A stretch of 54,265 nucleotides of DNA from Proteromonas lacertae (Eukaryota; Sar; Bigyra; Opalinata; Proteromonadidae): the NCBI GenBank assembly GCA_002245135.1, contig NGBS01001198.1, positions 1 to 54,265 on the forward strand, in the 5' to 3' direction. The notes under the pieces were generated by a model, which had not been told where the DNA came from, searched no databases, and saw only the letters and a program-made list of their open reading frames with translations. The translations under genes were made by a program, and so were the position numbers. Below are positions 31,783 through 43,747 of the stretch, piece by piece. Position 1 is the stretch's first letter. The number at the start of each line of letters is the position of its first letter.

Positions 31783-34389
31783 ATGAGTGATCCTATGGGT
31801 GGTAATAGAAGTTTAATAGCATCTATTCGAGCAGGTGCTAGAGCTACATTGAAGAATCCATCAAGACCATTTACTCCTGCTAATAGTCGTATAATAATGC
31901 CTAATAAAGTGATATAGAAAGAGAATTATTTGATGGAACAGGTTATAGACCTGAAAATCGACCTAATACTAGTCTTATGTATTTTACATATAATTTTATT
32001 AATGTAGGGATCCTGATGCTGGATTATCCGATTCTAGAATATGGACTGCAAGTATAATAATATTATATATAAATATATAATGTTTTTGAATAGATTCTAC
32101 AAATAGCACAGATGGAGACATAGACAATGAATATACTAAAATGTTAAGTGATTTTAATGATCTATCAGATAATATAATCAAATTATTTCCAGAGAAAAAA
32201 ACTCTTTCAACTGAAGAATTGAGTAATCATCTTGATGAAGGTTTTAAATACACAACTAAAATGATGAAGTATTTAGGCATAAATGTAGTTGTTACAAAAT
32301 TTAACAAATTTCGAGAAAAAGTATATTTCTAATTATTAATTTCATGTAATTAGATTGGAAGTATATTAATGAAATATATAAAATCTACTTCTTCCTCCAT
32401 TACAACAGATATGATATTTAAAATATGTAAAATAATGTTTTTACTCTTTTCAAATTCAGATCCAACCAAAAATGCTAATTTAAGAGGATTATTGTTCTAT
32501 TCACGTACATTATTTAATTTATCAACAAAAAAAGACAATGATACAAAATTTATTGAATATAATCTGATTGAACCGATTGTACAATTAACTAGAAATTCAA
32601 CGGAAACTATATCAGGGGTAGAAGCGAAAAATAAATATTTTATTGAAATTGATCCGTTAATTTATATATCAGGAATTCAAAAGAATATTAGCAATAATAA
32701 AGAAATATCATCAATTTTGATCCATAAAGGAATACTTCGTAATTACAGTAAAATAATTGAAATTGGAAGAGTTATGTATGAAAATATACTTTTAGAAGAA
32801 AATAACGGTAATAATAATGAGAAAAAGAAAGTGAAAGAAAAGAAGGAGGAGAAGGAGAAGGTAAGAAAGAAATTGATTATAAGAAGAGATTGCCACAATT
32901 GCTAGTTCAAGTATATATATTATCTTTCTCTTTCTCTTTCTCTTTCTCTTTCTCTTTCTCTTTCTCTTTCTCTTTCTCTTTCTCTTTCTCTTTCTCTTTC
33001 TCTTTCTCTTTCTCTTTCTCTTTCTCTTTCTCTTTCTCTTTCTCTTTCTCTTTCTCTTTCTCTTTTCTCTTTCTCTTTCTCTTTCTCTTTCTCTTTATAT
33101 TCTTTTTTCTCTTTCTTTTTTTTAAATTCTGATTTTTTATTTTAACTATTTTTTTAAAATAGATTTCTGCAACAATTCGAAACATAATGAATTTCAATGA
33201 TATAAACAATGTAATATTTGATTTGGATATTATTCCTACCTTCTTAAATATCAATCACAAGTGTTACTTTGACCATGTTGAATTACTATACAATGTAGTG
33301 AGAATAATATCACGAACATCATTGTTAGAAAAATGTAGAAGTTATTTTGTCAATAATCATGAATATATTCGATTCTTATTAAGAATATATGATTTATTTG
33401 GTACAGATCCAAAGCAATATCAAATGATTATTAGAATATCATTTATACTAGCAAATATCACCACTTCTAATGTGAATAATCGAATAGTAATTGGTAAACA
33501 ATATGGAGGAGCTAGAACACTTTGTGATTTATTAATCAAATATGTTGAAGTATTTAAAACGAATTATAGTGATAATGAAGTCAATGATTTATTAGTTAAA
33601 GTCATTAGATTAATTGCAAATTTATCCGTTTCACCAGAAGTTAGTCCTATCATAGTGAGACATGAATCGTTATTGTTACTTCCCATCATTATCACTCAAA
33701 CTCCCAATGAAGAATTGTTATTAAATTGCTTATCTTTATATACAAACACTACATATTGTTGTTGTTCTTATAAAACAGATTCTAGTAGACTTGAAACACC
33801 AATAATTGAGACAATTATCTATGAAGATAGGATAAATATCTGTAAAACAGTAATTCCTTATTTAGTAAATGAAAATGAAGAAATCATATGTGAATCCTGC
33901 AGAACAATCAGTAATCTGAGTTTATTAAGTGATGTGTGTAATTATTTAATGGAAAGAGATATAATCAATATTTTAAATGTTTTACTAAGTCATACAATGA
34001 GATTGATCGTTTTTACATCAATGGGAATAATCATTAACTTGTTCAGTAAACCTGAATTGAAATCATCTGTTGCAGATAAACATTATGAGGTTTTGGACAG
34101 TTTAATCACTATAATGAGTACTGGTTTTGAAGATATTGATATGTCAAGCATGGCTTGTAAAGCTTTAACTAATTACTTAGGAATTACAGAAGGTACAGAA
34201 TTAACACCTAATTTATTGATGACTCCTGCACAGTTGGAGAATACAAGGATGGTGAGTGATAGAATATTGACCGAAGATGCGAATAATATTGCTTTACCTG
34301 ATAATGATGTTGATAGAGAGACATTGAATAGTTATATGAAGTTGATGGAGTGTTTATCTGATATTTTATGTTCTGTACAATTATATTAA
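31783..34389 (+). CDS. ARMC2-like: ARMC2-like armadillo-repeat protein (radial spoke/flagellar assembly)
   Basis: Seven exons keep frame: 31,783-31,888, 31,918-31,978, 32,008-32,051, 32,094-32,320, 32,354-32,860, 32,884-32,910 and 33,163-34,389 (732 residues). The N-terminus has RPFTPANSQRELF followed by an ENRP segment, the order seen at the start of animal and algal ARMC2. The rest is helical armadillo-type repeats, such as LLVKVIRLIANLSVSPEVSP and SCRTISNLSLLSDVCNYLM. ARMC2 is needed to carry or build radial spokes in cilia, so this gene argues for a flagellum. A Lys/Glu-rich linker at residues about 290-320 is low complexity. A 252-nt intron carries a CTCTTT microsatellite, ten times longer than the others. 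Confidence 0.8.
32924..33096. repeat. CTCTTT hexanucleotide microsatellite in an intron
   Basis: Nearly perfect hexamer repeat with about 28 units inside the sixth intron of the ARMC2-like gene. It makes pseudo-frames of Ser-Phe on one strand and Lys-Glu on the other. Confidence 0.95.
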
Positions 34390-34506
34390 TAAATAATTAA
34401 TTATTCTACATGTGTTTTGTCAATGGTAGATTGTTTAGTTTATTCAGAAAAAGAAAATAAGATATATCACTCGGTTTGTATATGATAAAATTTTTAAATT
34501 ATTCAG

Positions 34507-34578
34507 TCCGCTATAGTATAGTGGTTAGTATCCCCGCCTGTCACGCGGGAGGCCCGAGTTCAATTCTCGGTGGCGGAG
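34507..34578 (+). tRNA. trnD-GTC: tRNA-Asp (GTC)
   Basis: The acceptor arms TCCGCTA and TGGCGGA pair with one G-T, followed by a G discriminator base. D-arm TATAGTGGTTAGTA, anticodon stem CCCGC/GCGGG around the loop CTGTCAC (GTC), and T-arm CCGAG/CTCGG around TTCAATT are present. There is no intron. The 72-nt gene is complete. The internal A box and B box (GAGTTCAATTC) support Pol III transcription. CCA is not encoded, as expected in eukaryotes. Confidence 0.97.
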
Positions 34579-34579
34579 A

Positions 34580-34588
34580 TTTTTTTTT
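34580..34588 (+). terminator. RNA polymerase III terminator (T9)
   Basis: A run of nine T directly after the tRNA-Asp gene, the usual Pol III stop. Confidence 0.85.
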
Positions 34589-34654
34589 CTTATTTTCTTT
34601 TTTTTTTATCAAATAATACAGATATATTAAAATGAAAAGGGAATAATTAATCAC

Positions 34655-37508
34655 TTACCTAAATGGTTGAAATTCCCATATTTCTTGATAATACCATTGA
34701 ACCCATCCATCAATTTCATAAGTGTCATTCATTTTGTTGTAAATAGTATAATATTTAGAATCTGCATCGATTGGTTTGGGGTTAAGAAACTGTCTTAATT
34801 TAAATTTCCTATAAGAAGAAGTATATTCTCTTAAAAACGCATAACATTCACCAATTACTTCAACAATATAATCATTCGTAGGTATAAATTCAGAGAATAG
34901 GAAACTTTGAGTGGTACAAGTATCAAATCGATAATTATTTTTCAAAGTAGTTACAAAATTCATAGATTCAGTTTTGTTTGGTGTAAATGCTCTAATCATT
35001 GCTAATGAGAAGAATGGAATAATTTCTTCGCCTAAGGATGTGTCATTGAATATAATATATCTGTTAATATGTAAATCATTGTTGTAATATTGGATTAATG
35101 TTTTGTTATTGATTAATTCTTTGATTTTTGAGTAGTATTGATTTACATCATTCACAATTCTATAATTTATTAAAATAAATATATAAATAAATATACAAAT
35201 CAGTATAACCCATCATTTCCATAGTTTGACTGTCAACACTATACACTTTATCATTTCTAAATACAATATTGGGTATTTGTAACAATGAACTGTAGCTATA
35301 ATACATTACATCATAATATCCATCAATTCCATCTAAATTCAAATGGACAAATGATAATATTGATAATAAATGAACTCTATTTTTGTACGGTATAAATCTA
35401 ATTCTTTTTTCCACTATATCTTTAGTGAAATAGGAAATAAATGAATGTTTAACTAACTCAAACTCTGTTCGATCTTCATTCATGGAGAGTAAAACAATAA
35501 CTTTAACATTTTGAAATTCATTTATTATTTTCTTGATTATTGATAAGAATTGTTCTTTATAGCCATGAGAATTCTATTTCATTAATAAAATTATAAAAAT
35601 AATATATATATATATATATATATACATATCCAAGAGATATAATAAAATCATTCTTATTAAAATGATAATTTTCTCTTTTTATTTTGGGTGTAGGTGGCCA
35701 AGGAACTGGATAATATAATCCCAAACTATCCGTTTCAACAATCTGAGCTTTACGATGATTGGCTTGAATGTTCTGAATAGTCTGGAAATTTCTATTGGCA
35801 GTTATTACATAATCAATAAAAGGTGATGTAATGTGAGGATAGTAATCTTCAAATAATAACTGAACATGTGCAACTCTATTGTGAATCATGCAATATTGAA
35901 TAAAACTGGAATATGGATTTTCATAGATAATAATATCAAGTTTTAATTGAGCTAATGTATCAACAATATCTTTAACTGAAGTAGCTGTAATTTTGAAAGT
36001 TTTTTGTTCAAAAAATGGTTCTTCAATCACTCTTTTCCCATTTATTAAAAATAAATTAATTCTTTCAACTTTTTCAAATGGTAAATTATCAGCAAAATAC
36101 TATTATATTTATAAATAAATAAATAAATAAATAAATAATAATACTTGAAAAGCTTCAGATTCAAATATTGAGTTTTCTTTAAAATCTTGATATAAAAATC
36201 CAACTCTCACTATTCTTTCATTTAATTCAATATTAGTAAATGTTTTAGTATGTTCATTCAGATTATTAGCTAGTGTAGGATTTAACATAATAAATTCACT
36301 TGTTTTATTAAATATATCAAAAAATTGAGGATCTTTATGATTTAATTTACCAAAGAAATCTAATGGACATAAATGTAATCCATTAATAATAATTGTTGAA
36401 TTAAGATAAGTATTTAATTGGCTAATAATTCTATTTTTGAAATATTCAACTGTTTTATCATCCAATAGAATTGAAGGGAAGTAATTCTCCAATTTTAATT
36501 TGAAACAAATATCCTCTGGTCGTTTTTCTATCATTGATATGATTATATTATCCCATTCATCCAAACCATATTTGATTATTATATTATCTAAAATAGGTGA
36601 AATGTATTTAAAGTTGTTATATTTTTCAACATATTCTACCAATAATTTTTCTATTGTTTTAATATCATTTTTACTATTGATTTTACTTAACAATAAATAA
36701 TAACTTACCACTTCTTTATCAACATTTGTTTCACTGTTTAATAGTTTTGTTGACATTTCTTCGATTTCTTTATATTGTAAAGTCTTATAATAAAGACTTA
36801 ATAATTCATTTATACAATATTCATTATTTGATAATGATATACAGTCTTTATAGTGTTTTTCTGCTTCTTTTCTTTCACCAATCTATTTAATTATAATATA
36901 TATAAAATACATTCTCATTGGTTATTGCTAATAATCTTAACTGATTAACAGTTTTTGATATTTCACTTGTCATCTTGAGTAGATTGATTGTCATATAAGG
37001 TGATATAATGTATAGTTCATTGTAAAATTTTTCAAAGGTTTTGATTAATACTTCTTTATCTTTGTCTGACAACTTCTCTTGAAAACATTTTGCAATGATT
37101 TGACCTTTTGCTGTATCAAATTTGAAATAATCTGGTCTAGTGCTATTTACTGCAAATTCATAAGTTTTGATGCTTTCACCTTTACCAAAACTAAATTCCT
37201 CAAAGAGTGTGGTTATAATGTCATTAATGCTAAATACATAAATCCTAATGCTTTTATACTACTCTCCAGATGGTTTGTATTTTTGTATTTTCTGTTTTAT
37301 CTTCCAACTAAAATGATCACAGTCTAAGTAAAAAATAATCCATCATTTGGTCATACGAACTTCCTTTGCAAAACATAAGTGGATTGAGAATGCCAAAGTA
37401 ATTGTCAATAGGAAAAGAAAATTCATTTTTAGTTTTTGAAATAATTACTTCTGACATGTCAGAATAGTAGATATTACCTATAGAAAGACTTTTATTGAAA
37501 TCAGACAT
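34655..37508 (-). CDS. TPR protein with GT41 (OGT)-like C-terminal half
   Basis: Six exons keep frame: 37,321-37,508, 36,911-37,244, 36,145-36,882, 35,626-36,099, 35,197-35,573 and 34,655-35,159 (871 residues). The first half is TPR-like helices (for example ERKEAEKHYKDCISLS). The second half has RVGFLYQDFKEN, LKLDIIIYENPYSSF, SPFIDYVITANRNF, then KNRVHLLSILSFVHLNLDG and SLGEEIIPFFSLAMIRAF, which follow the order of O-GlcNAc transferase-type GT-B domains: RVGFVSxDF, DIxxD, P...DY.I, and LGEP..LAMI. The last piece is close to the usual PxLxxG...R...SLG pattern. Catalytic residues are not all clear, so activity is uncertain. It may add sugar to proteins or be a relic scaffold. Confidence 0.55.
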
Positions 37509-37794
37509 TTAGAGATGTTTTTTAAAAGCATATTATTATTTATGATGTGTGTACATTCTATTTTTTGTTTACAAACTCATAATTAGTCTAATATATGCAA
37601 ATACTTGCTGAATCTCATTTATACACACTATAATAGAAAATTGAGAATTGAATTTATTACTATTTGCGAATTGTCTGTGATATGAAGAAATAAAATAAAT
37701 GGACCCGTTTCAAAAGTCGTTTTGATCGTTATAAATTAATATTTTGTCTTAAATCTTGTATAGTTGATAATAGAAAATAAAAATATAAAAAAAT

Positions 37795-39695
37795 ATGGAT
37801 AGTCCGAGCAAAAAATCTAGAAGTCCATCTAGAACTCGTAGTGTAAGCAGATCTACAAATAGAGGTGCTTTAACAATTCAAGAAGTTGCAAACATGGAAG
37901 ATGATGGAGTATCTATGATATCTAATTCATGTTTAACTCCCAGATCTAGAGAAGCATGTTTAAGAACTGTATTTACTTTAGTATTACATTATAGGGTATA
38001 AGACCAGATGATTTAAAACGAAGATCAGTAGAGTCATTCAAAGAAAGAGGAATTGATGAAAAAATCCAACAAATGAGATATGAAAATTTCAATAATTGTC
38101 GTCAAGAGTGGGTAGACATGGTAATGCAAGAAAGAGAGAATGTAATACGTGAACAAAGTCAATCTAGAGATTCAAGTGACATAGTTAAACAGCAAATGGA
38201 AGAAGAAAAAGCAGCAAGAGAAGCAAAAATATTAGAGAGAGAGAGGATGAGAATAGAAAATATACAAAGAAAACAACAAAAAGAAATACAACAAATGATC
38301 CAATATCAAGTAAAACAAGCAGAAATAGCTGAAGAGAATAGGAAAAAAATGGAAAGAGAAAAAGAAATTGAAGAAAATAGAAAGAAAAGATTGGAAGAAT
38401 CAAGAAGACAACAAGCCGAGCTTGACAGACAAAGAGATTTGATGAGACAAGCCCAAAATGAAAGGCTGGAGAAACAAAGAGAGGAATTAAGAAAGAGAGA
38501 AGAGCAAAAAGCTCGTGAATTAGCAGCAGAGCAAGAACAAAGAGAAAAAGAAAGACAAAGAGAAGCTCGACAAAGGGAATTAGAAAGAATTAAAGTAGAA
38601 GAGCAAAGAAAGCAAAGAACAGAAGCTATATTGAGACAACAGCGATTAGATGTAGCTAGAAGAAATAAAGAAGCAGAAAGACGAGAAAAAGAACGACAAG
38701 AACGAGTAGCAAAAGAACAAGCCGAATATGCAGCTGAATTAGAAGAAAAGAGAAAGATAGTAGCTGAAAGAATTGCAAGAAATCTCAGGGCAGCTCAAGA
38801 TATACAAAACCAAAAACGAGAAAATTATTATAAGGCAATGGCTGAGAATGAAAAGAGAAGAAAAGAGTTAGAAATCCAATATCAAGATATCATTAAAGAA
38901 CAGAAGAAAGAACAAGAATTAAAGCAATTACAACGTGAAGAAGCATATAAAGAGAGCAGACGACAATTTGAAATGAGGAAAAAGGAATTAGAAGAAAAAC
39001 AAAAGCAACAAGAACAAACATTAAAGCAAGTATTAGAAGAAAGAGAAAAAGAAAGAATTTATGAACATGAAAGAAGAGTATTATTAGATGAAACAAAGAG
39101 AAAAAATATTGAACGATTAAAGCGACAGGAAGAATACAGATTAATTAAAGTGCGACAAGATATTGAAAAGGAAAATCAACGTTCAGAAAAAGTAAAAGAA
39201 GAAAAGGAGAAATTGATGATGGATAGAACTAGAAATGCAATTAAAGCAAGACGAGAGAAAGAAGAATTAATGGCTGTTATGAATCAAATAAGAAAGAAAG
39301 GAGATTGGGATAAAGCATCAGAATTATTATCACCAAGAACAGCTGAGAAACTAAGAAGTTCAGTATATATATATAAATTATATTTTATTTTATTATTTTT
39401 TATTCTCCTTTTTATATTCTACTTTTCTTCTTTAATTTATATTTTATTGTTATTATTATATGTATAGTCACAACCAGCAATGAGATCTCAACGATCCAAT
39501 AGATCTTCGTCAGTTTCTTCAGTGAGAAGCACTCCTAAGAATAAACCATCACCTCCTAATCCAAGATTATCATCCTCTACTAAAAATATGAAAAGAAGAA
39601 CAAGTGAATATGAAAATTATAAAAGTCCTTATTTAATGCCTGTTGATGAACCTGATTATGAAAAGAATAATACTTTGAGAAATAGAAGTAATTGA
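37795..39695 (+). CDS. Long coiled-coil protein, CCDC177-like, probable flagellar/cytoskeletal
   Basis: Three exons keep frame (37,795-37,968, 37,995-39,362 and 39,468-39,695), giving 589 residues. The N-terminus is Ser/Arg-rich, then comes SCLTPRSREACLRTGIRPDDL, followed by SVESFKERGIDEKIQQMR. This LTPRSxEACxRxGI block is known from CCDC177-type and related flagellar proteins of protists. Residues about 130-490 are an uninterrupted Glu/Arg/Lys/Gln coiled coil. The end is Ser/Pro/Arg-rich and disordered. Such proteins typically sit on axonemes or microtubules. Confidence 0.75.
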
Positions 39696-39907
39696 GTGAA
39701 AAATAAATAAAAGAATATTATATATTTATCAATTTGCACATATATACCCTCTCAATTACTTTTTTAGTTCAATTTTTTTTAGTTCAAATTGTTTAATTAA
39801 AACTATATTATTTTCTATTTTATGTCTAATGTTTTTAGAGGGTTTTTTGTTAAGAATTATCAAAAATTACATGTAATTTTGTCATTTCTGTATTTTTGAC
39901 ATTAATA

Positions 39908-42900
39908 ATGTCAATTTCCGTAGCTGATCAATCTAAAGAGCAGATAATCCAAACAATCAAGAATTCTATTATTGGTGGTAATACAACCTTTAATGGACCA
40001 TTTGGTGATAGAAAGATTACATATTTAGATAATACTGCTTCAAACAGATCATCTAGTATTGTAGAAGACTTTATTAGAGATAATGTACTTCCATTATACT
40101 CAAATACTCACACAATGTCTTCAAGATGTGGAATTACAACAACTTTTTTCAGAGAAGAAGCTAGAAATATTATTAGACACTCTGTATTATTTCTTTTTAT
40201 ATATTTTATAATTATCAATAGGTTCATGCTAGTGATGATGATGTAGTTCTATTTTGTGGAAGTGGTAGTTCAAGTGCAGTTTGGAAGTTAGTGGATTTAA
40301 TCGGTTTAGAAAGAAAAAGAAAGTGTGGATGCTCATTTGCCTGTAATTACCCTTCTTGCCATCAAAAGTTCCCAGACACAGTATCATTAAAACTACACGA
40401 ACGAACACACAATGATGGTGATTTATTAAGTTTAAAAATCAAAGTAGATGAAAATATAGAAAAAGATTTAGGAAAATCAACAACAAAGACATCCTTAGAA
40501 CCTCCAAAAATTGTAGTATTTACGTCTATCTTTGAACATCATTCTAATTTATTACCTTGGAGAGAATATTCTGATTTAGTAGTTGAAATTCCAGAAGATG
40601 ATGTGAATGGTGGAATAAATATGGAATATTTGAAAGAAAAATTAGAAGAATATAAAGATTGGTATAATTAATATGATTTAATAGTATAGTCCTCAATTGA
40701 TAGGTTCCTTTTGTGCAGCTTCTAATGTAACAGGAATAGTACCTCAAATATATGAAATCACATCATTATTACATCAATACAATGCATTAAGTTTTTGGGA
40801 TTTCGCAAATGCTTTCAGTCATATTCAGTTAGACATGAATCACAGTAAAAGTGAATATTTTGATGCAGCTTTTTTATCACCTCACAAAATGATAGGTGGA
40901 CCTCAAACAAGTGGTATATTAATCTGTAAAAAGAACATAATCAAAAATCAAATCCCTAATCATCCTGGTGGAGGAACAATATTTTTTGTTTCATCTGAGA
41001 ATGAGATCTATACGCCAATAATCGAAGAAAGAGAAGAAGGTGGAACTCCAGGTGTAATAGAAGGAATTAGAACAGGTTTGGTATTTCAAATAAGAGATAT
41101 GATTGGAATCGAGAATATAGAAAAAATCGAACAAAGATATATCAATAAAGCGATTGATTTATTAAGTAATTATCCAAATATTGAGATATTAGGAGATGTA
41201 AATAACAATTATCGAGTGAGTATAATGTCATTTATGATCAAACAGAATAATAAATATTTACATTGGAATTTCATTTGTACTTTATTAAATGATTTATTTG
41301 GAATTCAATGTAGAGGAGGCTGTATGTGTGCTGGACCATATTCAATATCGTATAATAATAATTATTATTTTTATTTCTATTTATAAAAAATAGATTACTT
41401 GGAATATCTAAAGATAATTTGAAATTAGTTGAAAGTGAATTAGTTAATAAGAATGAATTATTACGTCCAGGTTATGTAAGAATCTCCTTTGATTATTTAT
41501 TGAATGAAGATGAATTTAATTTTATTATTGATGCAATCAAGTTTGTAGCTGATAATGGCTATATATTTTTACCTGTTTATAAGTATTACATTGATAGCGG
41601 AGAATGGAAACATATTAGCTATAATAACAAATCACCTTATCGAAGATGGTTGAATAATTTGAAATTAGAAAATGGTAAATTGGTAGGAAATTGGAATAAT
41701 AATTTATTAAAGAAAGAAGAGATGAATAATGAAAAAGAATTATATATGAAATATTTGAATAATGCGAATAATTTGATAGAATCAACGAAAGAAATGATAA
41801 TTAATAATAGATGTATATTTCTAATATTATAATATATATATAGATGCTCAAACTGATATAAATATTCTATTTCCAAACATTCCAACTGTTATGATTTGGT
41901 TCTTATTACCATCTGATGTTTATAATGAAATAAAAGATAATAAATATCCAACACCAACAACATTAATCAATATTAACTACAAAATCAATAAAAGAAAAGT
42001 AAGAACAGAAGAAGAAAAAGAAAATGAAGACGAACCATCTCATAGTATATATATTGCTTATAACATAATAGTAGAAAAGAAGAAATTCTTTATTGATTTA
42101 ACACCTTCACCATCTCAATTATCGTCTTCAGCTTATGGAACTTGTACAACCTCAAAATCAATATCATTAGAATATATCGAAGAATTGAAGAGTAAAGGAT
42201 ATACAGTAGAATATCATGAATCAAATCTATCTCAACATAATATCGAATATTCAGTAACAGTTCCTGGTAAAACAAGAGAAGAATTAATTCAATATAAGAA
42301 ATTACATAAAGAATTATATCCTAAACCGTCAAAGAAACTACAACAATTATTAGGTAAAGCAGTTTTAGAATATAATATGATAAATGAAGGTGATAGAGTA
42401 GCAATAGGTATATCTGGTGGAAAAGATAGTTTGAGCTTATTACATTTAATGATAAATTTACAATTAAGAGCTCCAATCAAATTTGATTTATGTGGTATAA
42501 CTGTTGATCCTCAAACTAATGGATTTGATCCAAAACCATTAATGGATTATTGTAAAAGTATTGGTATAGAATATCATTATGAAAGTCAAGCAATAATTGA
42601 TCGAGCTAAAGTTCATATGACGTCAGGTCATATTTCGATATGTTCTTGGTGTAGTAGAATGAAAAGAGGAATACTGTATAATACATGTCGAAAATACAAA
42701 TACAATGTATTGGTATTAGCTCAACATATGGATGATTTATGTGAGAGTTTTATGATGAGTATATTTCACAATGGAATACTTCGAACAATGAAAGGTAATT
42801 ACACAATAGCGAATGGTGATATTCGTGTAATTAGACCATTGATTTATGTAAGAGAGTCTTTGACAAGAGAATATGCAAAAAATTCAAATCTTCCAATAAT

Positions 42901-43072
42901 CAGTGAGAATTGTCCAGCATGTTTTGAAGGTCCAAAAGAGAGATATCGAGTTAAGACATTGTTGGCAAATCAAGAACAATTATTTCCTGGTGTAGAATCA
43001 AATATTCTTAAAGCAATAACACCATTAATTAAAAGAAAAACAGCTTCCCAAGATGATGATGAAGAATTATAA
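39908..43072 (+). CDS. Fusion of class-V aminotransferase (cysteine desulfurase-like) with a C2H2-finger insert and a TtcA-like tRNA thiolase
   Basis: Five exons keep frame (39,908-40,183, 40,222-40,661, 40,690-41,349, 41,394-41,812 and 41,844-43,072), giving 1,007 residues. The N-terminal half is a class-V PLP enzyme: YLDNTASNRSS near the start, VLFCGSGSSSAVWK, WDFANAFSHIQ, PLP lysine about 305 in SPHKMIGGPQTSG, and GIQCRGGCMCAGPY with candidate catalytic Cys. A C2H2 finger (CNYPSC...HERTH) sits at residues about 131-155. The C-terminal half is a PP-loop ATPase: SGGKDS at about 789-794, CSWCSRMKRGILY at about 865 and CPAC at about 955, as in TtcA, which makes 2-thiocytidine in tRNA using an Fe-S cluster and persulfide sulfur. 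The two halves are the natural donor and acceptor of one pathway. No targeting signal is obvious. Confidence 0.85.
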
Positions 43073-43747
43073 ATTATTATTATTGTTTAATCGTTTTCTA
43101 AAAATATTTAATATAAGAAATGATAATCATTCAACATTAAAATATTCTTTTGATAAATCTTTCTTTTTTCTTTTGCAATTCAGATCTAAATTATACAATA
43201 TTGTTCTTTCATATACTCTTTCCCTAGCTTAACATTAACAATCGGTCCAACAAGTCTTGAACTGCAAAAGAACAAGTATTTATGTCAGTCATGCCTGCAC
43301 AAGAACAACCATGCAATGCAAATACACTATCGCAAAGGATAAAACACAATAAGAAAATAATATAGAAAGAATAATATAATTATAATCGTTCAATTTATAT
43401 AAATGAGGAATTCAATTGTTGTTAAACCCAGTTTAAATAATAAAATGATACAAAAATAAAAATTTGATGATATAGTTCTCATTGAAATTTTGAAGCAAAC
43501 TTCAACTTATGTAGTTAATGTGGCAAATTGAAGTTATATTTCTATACACTCAGCCTTCCTAATAAGTATTAACATTTTCTCTTTTAAGGATACTTATTAT
43601 TTTACCTCACATTCAAAGCAATTAATATATATTTGGAATTTAAAAGATAATATTGTGTATAAAGATATAATTTTGTCATAATCAAATTTAAATGTGTAAA
43701 ATAAATAAGTACATAAATGTAAATTATAATTAATGATATAATATATA
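43073..43747. other. Gene-poor stretch; possible small Cys-rich exon on the minus strand
   Basis: AT-rich spacer except for 43,224-43,350, which is less AT-rich. On the minus strand an open frame there encodes a hydrophobic signal-like segment then GCSCAGMTDINTC and ends at 43,224. No ATG lies in the frame, so an upstream exon would be needed. It could also be a structured non-coding RNA. Confidence 0.3.

Noticed and set aside
32890-33254. Ser-Phe and Lys-Glu repeat frames on both strands
   Set aside because: They are products of the CTCTTT microsatellite, which lies in an intron of the ARMC2-like gene.
37245-37320. Two introns of 13 and 18 nt near the start of the TPR/GT41-like gene
   Set aside because: A single 76-nt GT...AG intron gives the same phase and is more plausible.
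38185-38403. Minus-strand Phe/Leu-rich membrane-like frame
   Set aside because: Complement of Glu/Lys codons in the coiled-coil gene.
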